DNA from: Deltaproteobacteria bacterium
GTDB lineage: Bacteria; Desulfobacterota; Desulfobaccia; Desulfobaccales; 0-14-0-80-60-11
Direction: 5' to 3'
Assembly: GCA_016875015.1 (NCBI GenBank)
Contig: VGSJ01000024.1
Location: forward strand, 1 to 37,420
DNA: 37,420 bases
Each line of letters begins with the position of its first letter. Positions within the stretch are counted from its first letter, which is position 1. Under the pieces are notes generated by a model. That model did no database searches and was not told the origin of the DNA. It worked only from the letters and a program-made list of their open reading frames with translations. Shown here piece by piece: positions 16,401 through 22,974 of this stretch. The position numbers and the translations under genes were made by a program.

Positions 16401-16552
16401 ATCAGGCCGCCGATGGAGAAGTTTGCTTCCGCCAGGGTCACCGGCAGCCCCGCGGCAGCCACCTCCAGGGCGGCCTGGATGCCGGCAATGCCGCCGCCCA
16501 CTACCAGCACCCGGGGGTGGGCCACCCGATCTAATGGCCGAACCGTGGCCAT
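13490..16552 (-). CDS. hdrA: Tandem HdrA-HdrA fusion with C-terminal ferredoxin
   Basis: This protein of about 1020 residues contains two HdrA modules in series. Module 1 has GGGIAG (19-24), the signature QLDKTFPTNDCAMCILSPRM with its CxxC (Cys63, Cys66), and ferredoxin motifs C115/118/121/125 and C162/170/173/177, the last with unusual C-x7-C spacing. Module 2 starts near residue 455 with FLCHCGANI and VVAACSPRTHEGVF, and has GGGVAG at 601-606, but lacks both the signature CxxC and the inserted ferredoxin. The end carries two ferredoxin motifs (CRRCLACVEICP, CRGCGVCAAECP). The start ATG at 16552 has AAAGGAG upstream; GTG codons just before it are alternatives. The longer reading runs into a repeat. 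Two FAD sites per chain are expected, so the protein could split electrons between two routes. Confidence 0.92.
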   Translation of the reverse strand: MATVRPLDRVAHPRVLVVGGGIAGIQAALEVAAAGLPVTLAEANFSIGGLMAQLDKTFPTNDCAMCILSPRMLEISRHPLITIQTSTQAIEVKGRAGDFQVLLSRRPRFVDVGKCTGCGECARVCPQSLPDPYNLGLSQTKAIHLPFPQAIPQAAYISPEACRVFRGKSCEACIKVCPAKAINLKDAAKEWTESVGVIILALGAAPAPAEDFPGYGHPDVVTSVQFERLLSATGPHGGKLLRPSDHTEPARLAFIQCVGSRDPQAGAAYCSTVCCMAGLKEALVAREISARRVESTIFYMDLRAQGKGYESYLEQARGHGVGLVRSRVTAVTPRPQGGVLVRFADARGRPREQPFDMAVLSVGLRPGRALPRFPRRLGVGLNEHGFIKTSPLLQVTTARTGVLVCGAAREPMDIPESVTTAGAAAAVASQLLTTANRTWATKTKPALSRVAEFPPRIGVFLCHCGANIAKTIDLAKLSTAVAQLPGVALVEDNLFSCAVESTTRMREAIQTLRLNRVVVAACSPRTHEGVFREVLAAAGLNPGYFAFANIREQCAWVHQTNPAAALTKALDLVAMAVSRAAVLTPIQPRSFPVIPRALVLGGGVAGMNAALTLADQGFHTYLVERENSLGGLARELFFTLEGPDPQEFLHELQTAVYNHPNLEVRIQTELLKLTGHVGQFRSTVRRFTLNGFKDRELSHGVIVVATGGREFRPQGRYLYGEDPRVLTQRELEGKINFGDLDLPKVRRLVMIQCVGSREPDHPYCSRLCCSQALKNALLLKERYPLMEITVLYRDLRAYGFRESYYVKAKDRGVTFIPFEAARPIRVTAARRRPLTVWVEDELLGQEVALPADLVVLSAGIEPAEGSDNLAQQLRVARTLDGWLQEAHQKLRPVDSATEGVFLCGVAHYPKSLGETAAQAQAAAIRAAGILFQTELLASETVARITPEACRRCLACVEICPFGAVALSDAKPEVRLEICRGCGVCAAECPAGAIHMSRGAEPELSAQIEAACGGEMRTGGA

Positions 16553-16661
16553 CACACGCACGCGCTCCTTTGGACAAATCGTCGAGTCCCCATAGGGGCG
16601 ATCCGCCGGGGCACCCCTACGGGGCTGGAACATATTTCAGGCTGGCGTGAAAAACGCCAGG

Positions 16662-17129
16662 TTACTCCGGTTCACCGGCTATCCGGGCCAGGGCGTTTTT
16701 CACCTCCGGCTCTTCAGGCCCGGACAGGAGTGCGCCGATGAGGCGCCGCCTAAGTTCCTGGATAAGCCGCTCCCCCTGCTCCAACCGGGCTACTTGCACC
16801 GGGCTGATGAAGCCGTCCCGGAGAGCCAAATTTCTCAGACCCTGGATAATATCCAGAAAACGCACGTCCTGGGGACACTGAAAGGAGCACCGGGCGCAGC
16901 GGGCGCAGTGCCAGAGGGCCGGAGAACTTAGCAGGGCCGTCCGCCGGCCGTAGAGCACCTGGCGAATGATCAGGCTGGGGCTGAAGTTCGGCGCCAATTC
17001 GCTCACCGGGCAGGTGGCGGTACAGACCCCGCAGGCAAAGCAGCGCAAAAGGTGCTGACAACCGGGTTCGGCGGCCACCTCGTCCTTAAACTGGGGGGCC
17101 AGATCCTGCAGGTTTACGGTTTCGGTCAT
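16662..17129 (-). CDS. hdrC: HdrC-like iron-sulfur protein
   Basis: This 155-residue protein has two 4Fe-4S motifs, CFACGVCTATCP (C30/33/36/40) and CARCARCSFQCP (C75/78/81/85), the pattern of heterodisulfide reductase subunit C. In known complexes HdrC carries electrons between HdrA and the catalytic HdrB. No HdrB with its CCG cysteine-rich motifs is found in this window, so the partner here must be another protein or be encoded elsewhere. The helical C-terminal third (VQVARLEQGERLIQELRRRL) is longer than the minimal HdrC. It is encoded 109 bases upstream of the tandem hdrA ATG and probably in the same transcript. Confidence 0.88.
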   Translation of the reverse strand: MTETVNLQDLAPQFKDEVAAEPGCQHLLRCFACGVCTATCPVSELAPNFSPSLIIRQVLYGRRTALLSSPALWHCARCARCSFQCPQDVRFLDIIQGLRNLALRDGFISPVQVARLEQGERLIQELRRRLIGALLSGPEEPEVKNALARIAGEPE

Positions 17130-17446
17130 ATGGAGCCTTCAGCAGTTAGCTATTAGCTGTAATGACATACAAGGTTATCATACAAAACTGGTTATGGGCT
17201 GTCAGCTACAACAAAGGAGAGAACATGTGGAACAGCCGCCCTCGGCTGTTCATTGGGTGAACCGGCTTTCAGCCGGTTCACCCACACAGGCTGGAAGCCT
17301 GTGCCACTAGGACTTTTGTCTATACATGCGCCCGAGGCATGACCATTGGCCCCAATTTTTGGTGTCGAAGCAGCTTGGTCCAACCATGGCAAATGTGTGG
17401 TAACCTCTATTGTCATTACTGCTAACCGCTGCCTGCTAACTGCTCA
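17130..17446. repeat. Gap with three consecutive palindromes
   Basis: GAACAGCCG/CGGCTGTTC (about 17230-17252), GGTGAACCGGC/GCCGGTTCACC (about 17257-17282) and ACAGGCTGG/AAGCCTGTG (17285-17303) follow each other between the Fe-S protein gene and hdrC. No gene is seen. The three hairpins are not followed by T-tracts and may act in mRNA stability instead. Confidence 0.7.
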
Positions 17447-17896
17447 TCAAAACAACTCAATGGCCTCGGTGGGGCAGTACTGGGCGCACTTGCTGCACTT
17501 CTCCGCGGCCTGGACCAACCGGGTGCAGAGTTCCTGGCGGACCACCACCACCGTGCCGTTGACCACGCGGAAGACCACCTGGTCCTGGGGGCGGGGTCCC
17601 TTGCCCAGCCGGGCCGCGGCGCAATTTCCCAGATGAAATTCGCACATGGCCACGCAGATGCCGCAGCCGTTGCATTTTTCCGGATCGATGCGCATCCCCG
17701 CCGCCGCGGCCAAAGGCCCCAAGAGCTCGTGCAGGGCCTCGATGAACCCGGCATAGTCGGGCTCGTGCAAGACCGGACAGTCCTCCGGCGTCAGTTCCCG
17801 GGCCAGGAGCAATCGGGCGAACTCGGCGCAGCTGGCGCCGCACTGCCGGCAATCGGCGCCGGGCAAAAATTCCAGGAGATCTTCCACCGCGGCCAT
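17447..17896 (-). CDS. Iron-sulfur protein with Fe-S4 and ferredoxin motifs
   Basis: This 149-residue protein has an N-terminal motif DCRQCGASCAEFA with a later Cys39 (C16/19/23/39), resembling the four-Cys Fe-S domain of RnfB and CO-dehydrogenase/acetyl-CoA synthase subunits. A ferredoxin motif follows (CNGCGICVAMCEFHLGNC), and a C-terminal CSKCAQYCPTEAIELF completes a second cluster. It starts 3 bases after the fwdA-like stop, so the two are translationally linked. It probably serves as a ferredoxin-type subunit (like FwdG) of the Fwd-like complex. I considered and rejected HdrB because there is no CCG domain. Confidence 0.85.
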   Translation of the reverse strand: MAAVEDLLEFLPGADCRQCGASCAEFARLLLARELTPEDCPVLHEPDYAGFIEALHELLGPLAAAAGMRIDPEKCNGCGICVAMCEFHLGNCAAARLGKGPRPQDQVVFRVVNGTVVVVRQELCTRLVQAAEKCSKCAQYCPTEAIELF

Positions 17897-17899
17897 GGC

Positions 17900-19273
17900 T
17901 TACCGCCCCACCCAGGGTCCGCCCAGGCCTTCCCGAACCCAGAGGTTTTCCCTTCGCAAACTCTGGAACTGGCAGATTTCCGCCAGCATGGGGGTGGCCT
18001 CGGCGCCGGTTTGCCGGTAATACGTGGCCCGGGCTACCTCCGGGTTCACCAGGCTAAAGTTGTCCACCACGACCTCCCCGGCCTTGAGCAGGGTGCGGCA
18101 GCGGCCCAGGTAGCGGCGCCACTGGCCGGGGGGGGCATCCGTCGGCACGTCATAGATAGCCACGTCGGCCCGGGCGCCTACGCTCAGCCGGCCCCGGTCC
18201 TCAAGGCCCAGCAGCCGGGCGGGCAGGGCGCGGGTGGTCCAGACCCACTCCGACAGCGAATAGCGCCGCGCTCCCAGGTCATCGTGCCAATCCTGCCGGC
18301 GGGCCGCGTGGTCCCACAGCCAGGAGAACAGACGGGGGTATTCGGTCACCGGCGCCCGGGCCAGGCCGGCCCCGGAAAAGGCCGCCTGGGAGCCAGGGCA
18401 GCACAGGGCCAGGGTCATGGCCCTCCGGCCCGCGGCCTCATCCACCGGCGGGTTGAGGTCCAGGGGGCGGAACCACCCCAGGTCTATCCGGACCGGCAGC
18501 CGGGTCGGCCCGGTCTGAGGGCCGGGGAGCATGAGCCCCAGGTCCCCGGTGGCGCCCGCCTCCAGGTGGGCCAGGGCGGCCGAAACCAGATCATCCTCCG
18601 CCAGCGCCGGGCCCAGGGCGGCCAGATGGAAGGCGGCGGGCTCCGGCAGGTTAGCCCGCAGCACCTCGGGGGAGGCTTCCAGGGACAGGGGCGCCCCGGT
18701 CATCCGGGCCAGGTCGGTCAATATCTCCAACACCTTCTCCGGTTCGATGGCGCGATGGGCATAAAAACCCTGCCGGTACCGGACAAAAGGCTCCACCACC
18801 CGGAAATTTAGGGCGCGGGTCTCTTCCAGCAGATACAAGAGAGTTTGTCCCACCTCCTTAAGGTGCTCCGGGGACCGCAGCCACAGGTCGAAGTCTCGCA
18901 GGTTGAGGACCAGGGAGGCGGAGGTGTCCACCACCGGCAGGCCGGCCAACTGGCGCTGGACGTAGCCCGCGGTCCAGGCCGTCAAAAACGGCTCGTGGAC
19001 ATGAGTATATCCCAGGAGGGCATAGCTTTCCCCCAATTCCCGGATAGAGGGCGCCCCGTTGGTCAAACGCAGGAAGTTGAGGCCGTAGGCGGCCACCTGC
19101 CCCCGGAGCTCAATCCCCGCCGGGGCCACGAACTGGCCCCGGGCCTCGATCTCCCGGTCCACCTCGGGGAGCGGCGCCACCAGGCGCCCGTCCTGGATGT
19201 AGAGGTCGCCTACCTCCCCGTCCCAGCCGCAGGTTGGATCATAAAGGCGTCCCCCGGCAATCTTAAGGCGCAT
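17900..19273 (-). CDS. FwdA-like amidohydrolase fold, catalytic ligands lost
   Basis: This 457-residue relative of formylmethanofuran dehydrogenase subunit A (about 570 residues in methanogens) keeps the family frame: an N-terminal beta sandwich, VAPAGIE, LGYTHVHE, EYPRLFSWLWD, and RRYSLSEWVWTTRALPAR followed by GARADVAIYD. The zinc-site motif, usually D-x-H-x-H-I-A-G, reads ELRGQVAA, with Arg57 and Gln59 in place of both His. The Lys of the usual KIVNP motif aligns with Arg158 (RVVEP). The His-rich HLHCNDLGHPG segment reads SLEASPEVL, and the TTDSPN Asp is replaced. Formyl hydrolysis therefore looks impossible. It is preceded by GGAG and followed at 3 bases by the Fe-S gene. The role is unknown, possibly a scaffold. 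Alignment is from memory of the family. Confidence 0.82.
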   Translation of the reverse strand: MRLKIAGGRLYDPTCGWDGEVGDLYIQDGRLVAPLPEVDREIEARGQFVAPAGIELRGQVAAYGLNFLRLTNGAPSIRELGESYALLGYTHVHEPFLTAWTAGYVQRQLAGLPVVDTSASLVLNLRDFDLWLRSPEHLKEVGQTLLYLLEETRALNFRVVEPFVRYRQGFYAHRAIEPEKVLEILTDLARMTGAPLSLEASPEVLRANLPEPAAFHLAALGPALAEDDLVSAALAHLEAGATGDLGLMLPGPQTGPTRLPVRIDLGWFRPLDLNPPVDEAAGRRAMTLALCCPGSQAAFSGAGLARAPVTEYPRLFSWLWDHAARRQDWHDDLGARRYSLSEWVWTTRALPARLLGLEDRGRLSVGARADVAIYDVPTDAPPGQWRRYLGRCRTLLKAGEVVVDNFSLVNPEVARATYYRQTGAEATPMLAEICQFQSLRRENLWVREGLGGPWVGR

Positions 19274-19437
19274 GGCGCGGTGCTCCGAAGTCTATAGTCA
19301 TGAACGCTCAGTCAGCTCCCAGCCCTCAGGTTCAGGTTGACCTATTGAGCCACCGCACGTCGGCCACGGATGGCGGGTCGTGTCAGCCCCTAGGGGTACG
19401 ATTCACAATTAGCTATCCATTTAATTTCTGTCGTTTT

Positions 19438-19545
19438 TCTCCCCCTCCCCTGGTGGGAGGGGGTTGGGGGGAGGGGGAATTAAGCGCAATCTCGATATAT
19501 TTTCACCCCCACCCTGACCCTCCCCCATCAAGGGGGAGGGAAAAA
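19438..19545. repeat. Repeats between fwdA-like and fwdB-like genes
   Basis: Within the 339-base gap 19274-19612 two G/C palindromes are seen. One is CCCCTCCC...GGGAGGGGG with a TTGGGGGGAGGGGG tail (19438-19478); the other is CCCTCCCCC/GGGGGAGGG (19517-19541) with TCACCCCCACCCTGA before it. The rest of the gap shows no gene. The repeats separate two genes that would be expected to form one complex. Confidence 0.75.
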
Positions 19546-19612
19546 GTTGTTTCCTCTTGTAGCGTTAATTGCCAAACAGACCCCCATGATCGCTATTTCA
19601 CCCCGGTCAGCC

Positions 19613-20896
19613 TCAATCTTGCGCCCCGATCAACCGGTGCAGGTCCGTGAGCGCCTGGTGATCCGGGGGCAGCGCCGAGGGCACCAACTGCTTCAGGACC
19701 AGGGGCAACCCATCCATCCGGTAGGCCACCTCGACCGTTTCAATTCCGGCCAGGGCCGTCGGCAAAATAACCGCGGCTTGGCCGGTAGTCCGGTTGGCAA
19801 ACGGGCTCAAGACCACGATAGGGACGCGGCGGCGCTTCAGGTCCCCCACCTGCTCCTCCGGCAGGAACCACAATAAATCCGCCCCGGCGACCAGCACTGC
19901 GTCCACCTCCCGAAAATTCACCGGGAGAGAGTGGGTCGCCAGTTCCCCCGCCCCGAAATCCGGCGCGCCGGCACCGCCCACTTCGTTGAGCAGCAGGTGG
20001 TATAGGCCGCTGGAGTTGAAGTCGCCGGACAGGGGGAACAGAAAAAACCGCTTCTCCCGATTGAGGAATCCCACCAGGCGGGCCAGCCGGTCAAACAGTT
20101 CCAGGGCCGGGCCATAGCTGACCCCCCGGCCGCAAAAGATGACCCCGCAGGAGGCGTTGGCCAAAAATTGCGCCAGACGCCTGACGCCCCGGACCACGGG
20201 ATCAGGCGGCGGCTCCCCGGCCAGGATGGCGGCGGCGCCCAGCACCAGGTCCAGTTCCTGCCCGGGGTTGATCTTGATAAACAGGGGGCAGAACCTGGCC
20301 AGTTCGGTCTGGTAGATGTCCACCGCCGCCACCTGCCGGTCTTCTATCCCCCGTTCGGTGAAGCGGCCCCGGGCAAAGGCGGCATAGCGCACCACGTGCC
20401 GGGGAGCGGAGTGGATGGGATTGGCGCCCCAGAACAGCACGGCGTCGGCCTCATCCCGGATGACCTCCAGGGGGGCCCAGTCGAGGCCGTGCTGCTGGAT
20501 GCTCCGGTAATAGGGGGCCTTGAAGGCCAGATCCGCCGGTTCCAGCCGGGCCCGCAAAGTGCGGGCCAGTTTCAGGGCAGCCTCCTGGGCGAAGGAACCG
20601 GAATTGGTCAGCCCATAGATGAGCGGCCGGCGGGCCCGGCTCATCACCTGGGCCGCCTCCGCCAGGGCCGCGTCATACGACACCATCTCCCAGCGCCCCT
20701 GATGGCGAACCCGGGGCGTCAGCAGGCGGTGACGCTCTTTCTTGGGATGAAATTTCTTGGCGTGGAAAAAGCGGCTCACACCCCAGAGGCAGACATTGGT
20801 GACCTCGACGATCCGGTCCCCTTCGACGGTGACATCAAGATCATCACAGAGGCAACCGCAACCGGGACAGATGATGGATTCGTGCCTGACTCCCAC
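19613..20896 (-). CDS. FwdB-like molybdopterin-oxidoreductase fold, metal-ligating Cys lost
   Basis: This 427-residue homologue of formylmethanofuran dehydrogenase subunit B has the N-terminal 4Fe-4S motif intact (ICPGCGCLCDD...VTNVC: C10, C13, C17, C36). Family landmarks follow: SYDAALAEAA, RRPLIYG, FWGANPIHSAPRH, GIEDRQVAAVD, INPGQELD and the C-terminal VAYRMDGLPLVLK. In methanogen FwdB the Mo or W is held by a Cys (or Sec) in a CHGP motif; here the site reads FKAP, Phe125 replacing Cys. No FwdD-type domain is encoded nearby. The start is GTG with AGGTG upstream. It is the first gene of the Fwd/Hdr cluster. Methylotroph FhcB also lost this site, but FhcA there keeps zinc, unlike the partner here. 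Confidence 0.85.
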   Translation of the reverse strand: MGVRHESIICPGCGCLCDDLDVTVEGDRIVEVTNVCLWGVSRFFHAKKFHPKKERHRLLTPRVRHQGRWEMVSYDAALAEAAQVMSRARRPLIYGLTNSGSFAQEAALKLARTLRARLEPADLAFKAPYYRSIQQHGLDWAPLEVIRDEADAVLFWGANPIHSAPRHVVRYAAFARGRFTERGIEDRQVAAVDIYQTELARFCPLFIKINPGQELDLVLGAAAILAGEPPPDPVVRGVRRLAQFLANASCGVIFCGRGVSYGPALELFDRLARLVGFLNREKRFFLFPLSGDFNSSGLYHLLLNEVGGAGAPDFGAGELATHSLPVNFREVDAVLVAGADLLWFLPEEQVGDLKRRRVPIVVLSPFANRTTGQAAVILPTALAGIETVEVAYRMDGLPLVLKQLVPSALPPDHQALTDLHRLIGAQD

Positions 20897-21170
20897 GTAT
20901 TGCTTGCACCTAACTTGGTTTAGACAAAGTCATACTACCATTATTCCCCGGAGCTGCCCAGCACATAATCAAGGCAAGGGCCGCCCTGGCGCCTTTGCCA
21001 GAGGGCGCCGGAGGTCTAAGCCGCAGGTTCCGCATATGCTATAATATCAAGGAACCTACTCAACGAAGAAATGTCGGGTGCGTTTTACGCACCATATAGT
21101 GGCGCGTGAAACGCGCCCTACTGCTGCACAGGCTGGAAGCCTGTGCTACTTAACTGATTAATCACTTTTC
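20897..21170. other. Divergent intergenic region with palindromes
   Basis: This region separates the fwdB-like gene (minus) from the radical SAM gene (plus). It holds GGTGCGTTTTACGCACC joined to GGCGCGTGAAACGCGCC (about 21077-21118) and the palindrome GCACAGGCTGGAAGCCTGTG (21126-21145). The promoter of the fwdB-like gene could not be assigned. Confidence 0.65.
21037..21045 (+). promoter_or_regulatory. Extended -10 promoter for the radical SAM gene
   Basis: TGCTATAAT is a perfect extended -10 element on the plus strand, about 150 bases before the radical SAM start. No good -35 is seen, as is usual for this promoter type. Confidence 0.5.
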
Positions 21171-21194
21171 TTGAAGGAAAACCGGCCCAGCTCC

Positions 21195-22070
21195 ATGCGC
21201 TACGACGGCCCCATTTACCGGCCCCCCAGTGAAGCCGACAGCCTGCTCGTCCAGGCCACCATGGGCTGCCCCCACAACCTCTGCACCTTTTGCATGGTTT
21301 ATAAAGACGGAGTAAAGTTCAAGTTGAGGCCGGTGGCGGAGATCAAGGCGGACCTGATTGAGGCCGCGGCAACCTGTGGCCGCCGGGTGCGGACCCTGTT
21401 TTTTCCCGCGGGCAACACCATCGCCATGCCGGCTGCGTCTCTGGCGGAACTCTGCCGCTACAGCTACGCCCTCTTTCCCCGGCTTGAGAGGATCACCGTC
21501 TACGGTTCGTCCCAGTATATCCACCGTAAGGGGCCGGATCAGCTTAAGACCCTGAGCCAGGCCGGGTTGGGGCGGATTCACGTGGGGGTGGAGTCCGGCG
21601 ATGACGTCATCTTGACCCGGGTTAAGAAGGGCGCCACCGCCCGGGACCACGTCATGGCGGGCCGAATGGCCCGGGCCGCGGGCATTGCCATCAACGCCTA
21701 CGTCATCCTGGGGATCGGCGGCCAGGACCGCTCCGAGACCCACGCCCGGGAGACCGCCCGGGTCATCAGCGAAATGCAGCCGGCCGTGGTGCGCCTCAGG
21801 ACCTTCGTCCCCAAGATCAACACCCCCTTGCTGGCGGAGGTGCAGGCCGGGCGGTTTAAGATGCTCAGCCCCCACAAGGTGCTCGCGGAAACCATGGCTC
21901 TCCTGTCGCAAATCACGACGCCCACGCAGGTTACCAGCGATCACTACACCAACTACCTCGAAGTGGCCGGCCAGTTGCCCGAGGACCGGGACGCCATGCT
22001 CGAGGCACTGCGCCGGGCCTTGCGGCAAGATGAGTCAACCTTCCGCCCGTTCTTCATCGGCACGCAATAA
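21195..22070 (+). CDS. Radical SAM protein, CX4CX2C type
   Basis: This radical SAM enzyme of about 291 residues and unknown substrate begins MRYDGPIYRPPSEADSLLVQ, typical of a widespread family. The cluster motif is GCPHNLCTFC, a C-x4-C-x2-C spacing rather than the common C-x3-C-x2-C. VGVESGDD and ILGIGGQDRSE correspond to SAM-binding strands of the partial TIM barrel. The ATG at 21195 is preferred because family members begin here; a TTG eight codons upstream is an alternative. It is the only plus-strand gene between the minus-strand Fwd/Hdr and biotin clusters. It may mature or modify a neighbouring system, but nothing shows this directly. Confidence 0.85.
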   Translation: MRYDGPIYRPPSEADSLLVQATMGCPHNLCTFCMVYKDGVKFKLRPVAEIKADLIEAAATCGRRVRTLFFPAGNTIAMPAASLAELCRYSYALFPRLERITVYGSSQYIHRKGPDQLKTLSQAGLGRIHVGVESGDDVILTRVKKGATARDHVMAGRMARAAGIAINAYVILGIGGQDRSETHARETARVISEMQPAVVRLRTFVPKINTPLLAEVQAGRFKMLSPHKVLAETMALLSQITTPTQVTSDHYTNYLEVAGQLPEDRDAMLEALRRALRQDESTFRPFFIGTQ

Positions 22071-22080
22071 TTTGCGGGGC

Positions 22081-22116
22081 GGGCGGGGGAATTTTTAGTA
22101 AGGGCTTCCCCCGCCC
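22081..22116. terminator. Possible bidirectional hairpin between convergent genes
   Basis: The arms GGGCGGGGGAA (22081-22091) and TTCCCCCGCCC (22106-22116) are perfect, lying between the convergent radical SAM and bioC genes. No strong T-tract follows on either strand, so termination is only likely by position. Confidence 0.4.
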
Positions 22117-22135
22117 CTCTCCTCAAAAACTGCTT

Positions 22136-22930
22136 TCAGGATTTTTCGGCCACCGCCCAGATCATTTCGTAGCTTACCGGAATGACGCCGTCTCTGCCGT
22201 AGTTGGTCTGATAGGCCTCCATGAGGGCGGTCAGAAGACGGGGAGAAATGGGGCCGGGCCGGGGATTGGTGGCTCCCGTGGCCTGGAGGGCTTTGAGAAA
22301 CTCCGGCACCGAAGGGAAGGTGGCGGTGACCATTTCCCGGGCCAGCCGGACCTGACTGAATCCGGCCTGATACAAGCGGTCGGACCAGGCCTGGCGGTCG
22401 CCAAACCCCTGGGCGGGAATCGGTGGAGTTGCGGGTAATTTCAGGCTCCGGGCGGCCCGGTTCATGGCCTCGGCCAGTTCCTGAAAGGTTTGGGGTCCCA
22501 GGGTGGAGAAAGCCAGGACGCCCCCGGGAGCCAGACCCAGGTAGTAGGCGGCCAGAGTCTCCCCGGGGCGCGTGAACCACTGGAAGGTGGCGTTGGCGAT
22601 GACCAGGTCATACGAGCCCCGGAGCTGGGTCTCCCCGTCCGCCACCAGCCACGCAACCCCCGCCTCGGGCCCCAAGCGCCGCCGGGCCGCCGCCACCAAA
22701 GCGGCATCCAGGTCGAGAGCGACCAGCCGGGCCTCCCGGTTGGCCTGCCGCAGGAGGCCGGTGAGATAGCCAGTACCGCAGCCGATCTCCAGGATGCACC
22801 GGGCCCCGGCCAGGGAGCCTCCCACCGCCGCCACCAGCCTATGGGCCATGAGGCGCTGCATGCCGGCATGGCGATCATAGGACTGGGCTCGCCGGGCGAA
22901 ATTGCGTCTGATGCCTTGTTTGACTTCCAT
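22136..22930 (-). CDS. bioC: Malonyl-ACP O-methyltransferase
   Basis: BioC methylates malonyl-ACP with SAM so that fatty acid synthesis can build the pimeloyl chain of biotin. The sequence shows RRNFARRAQSYDRHAGMQ, a BioC hallmark, then the SAM motif LEIGCGTGYLTGLL, VALDLDAALV, and LVIANATFQWF. The ATG at 22930 has AGGA five bases upstream and gives about 264 residues, close to known BioC. An ATG at 22996 adds 22 residues and would overlap bioH; it cannot be excluded. It is the last gene of the biotin cluster. The motif NATFQWF corresponds to the NLALQW-type motif of E. coli BioC. Confidence 0.9.
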   Translation of the reverse strand: MEVKQGIRRNFARRAQSYDRHAGMQRLMAHRLVAAVGGSLAGARCILEIGCGTGYLTGLLRQANREARLVALDLDAALVAAARRRLGPEAGVAWLVADGETQLRGSYDLVIANATFQWFTRPGETLAAYYLGLAPGGVLAFSTLGPQTFQELAEAMNRAARSLKLPATPPIPAQGFGDRQAWSDRLYQAGFSQVRLAREMVTATFPSVPEFLKALQATGATNPRPGPISPRLLTALMEAYQTNYGRDGVIPVSYEMIWAVAEKS

Positions 22931-22974
22931 AACGTCCTGCATGCAGGATACAGGCGCCGCCTCGAACTGGGTTT

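Noticed and set aside
17447-17896. HdrB candidate
   Set aside because: It has ferredoxin and Fe-S4 motifs but no CCG cysteine-rich domain.
19613-20896. Selenocysteine at the FwdB metal site
   Set aside because: The aligned codon encodes Phe, and there is no in-frame TGA in the gene.
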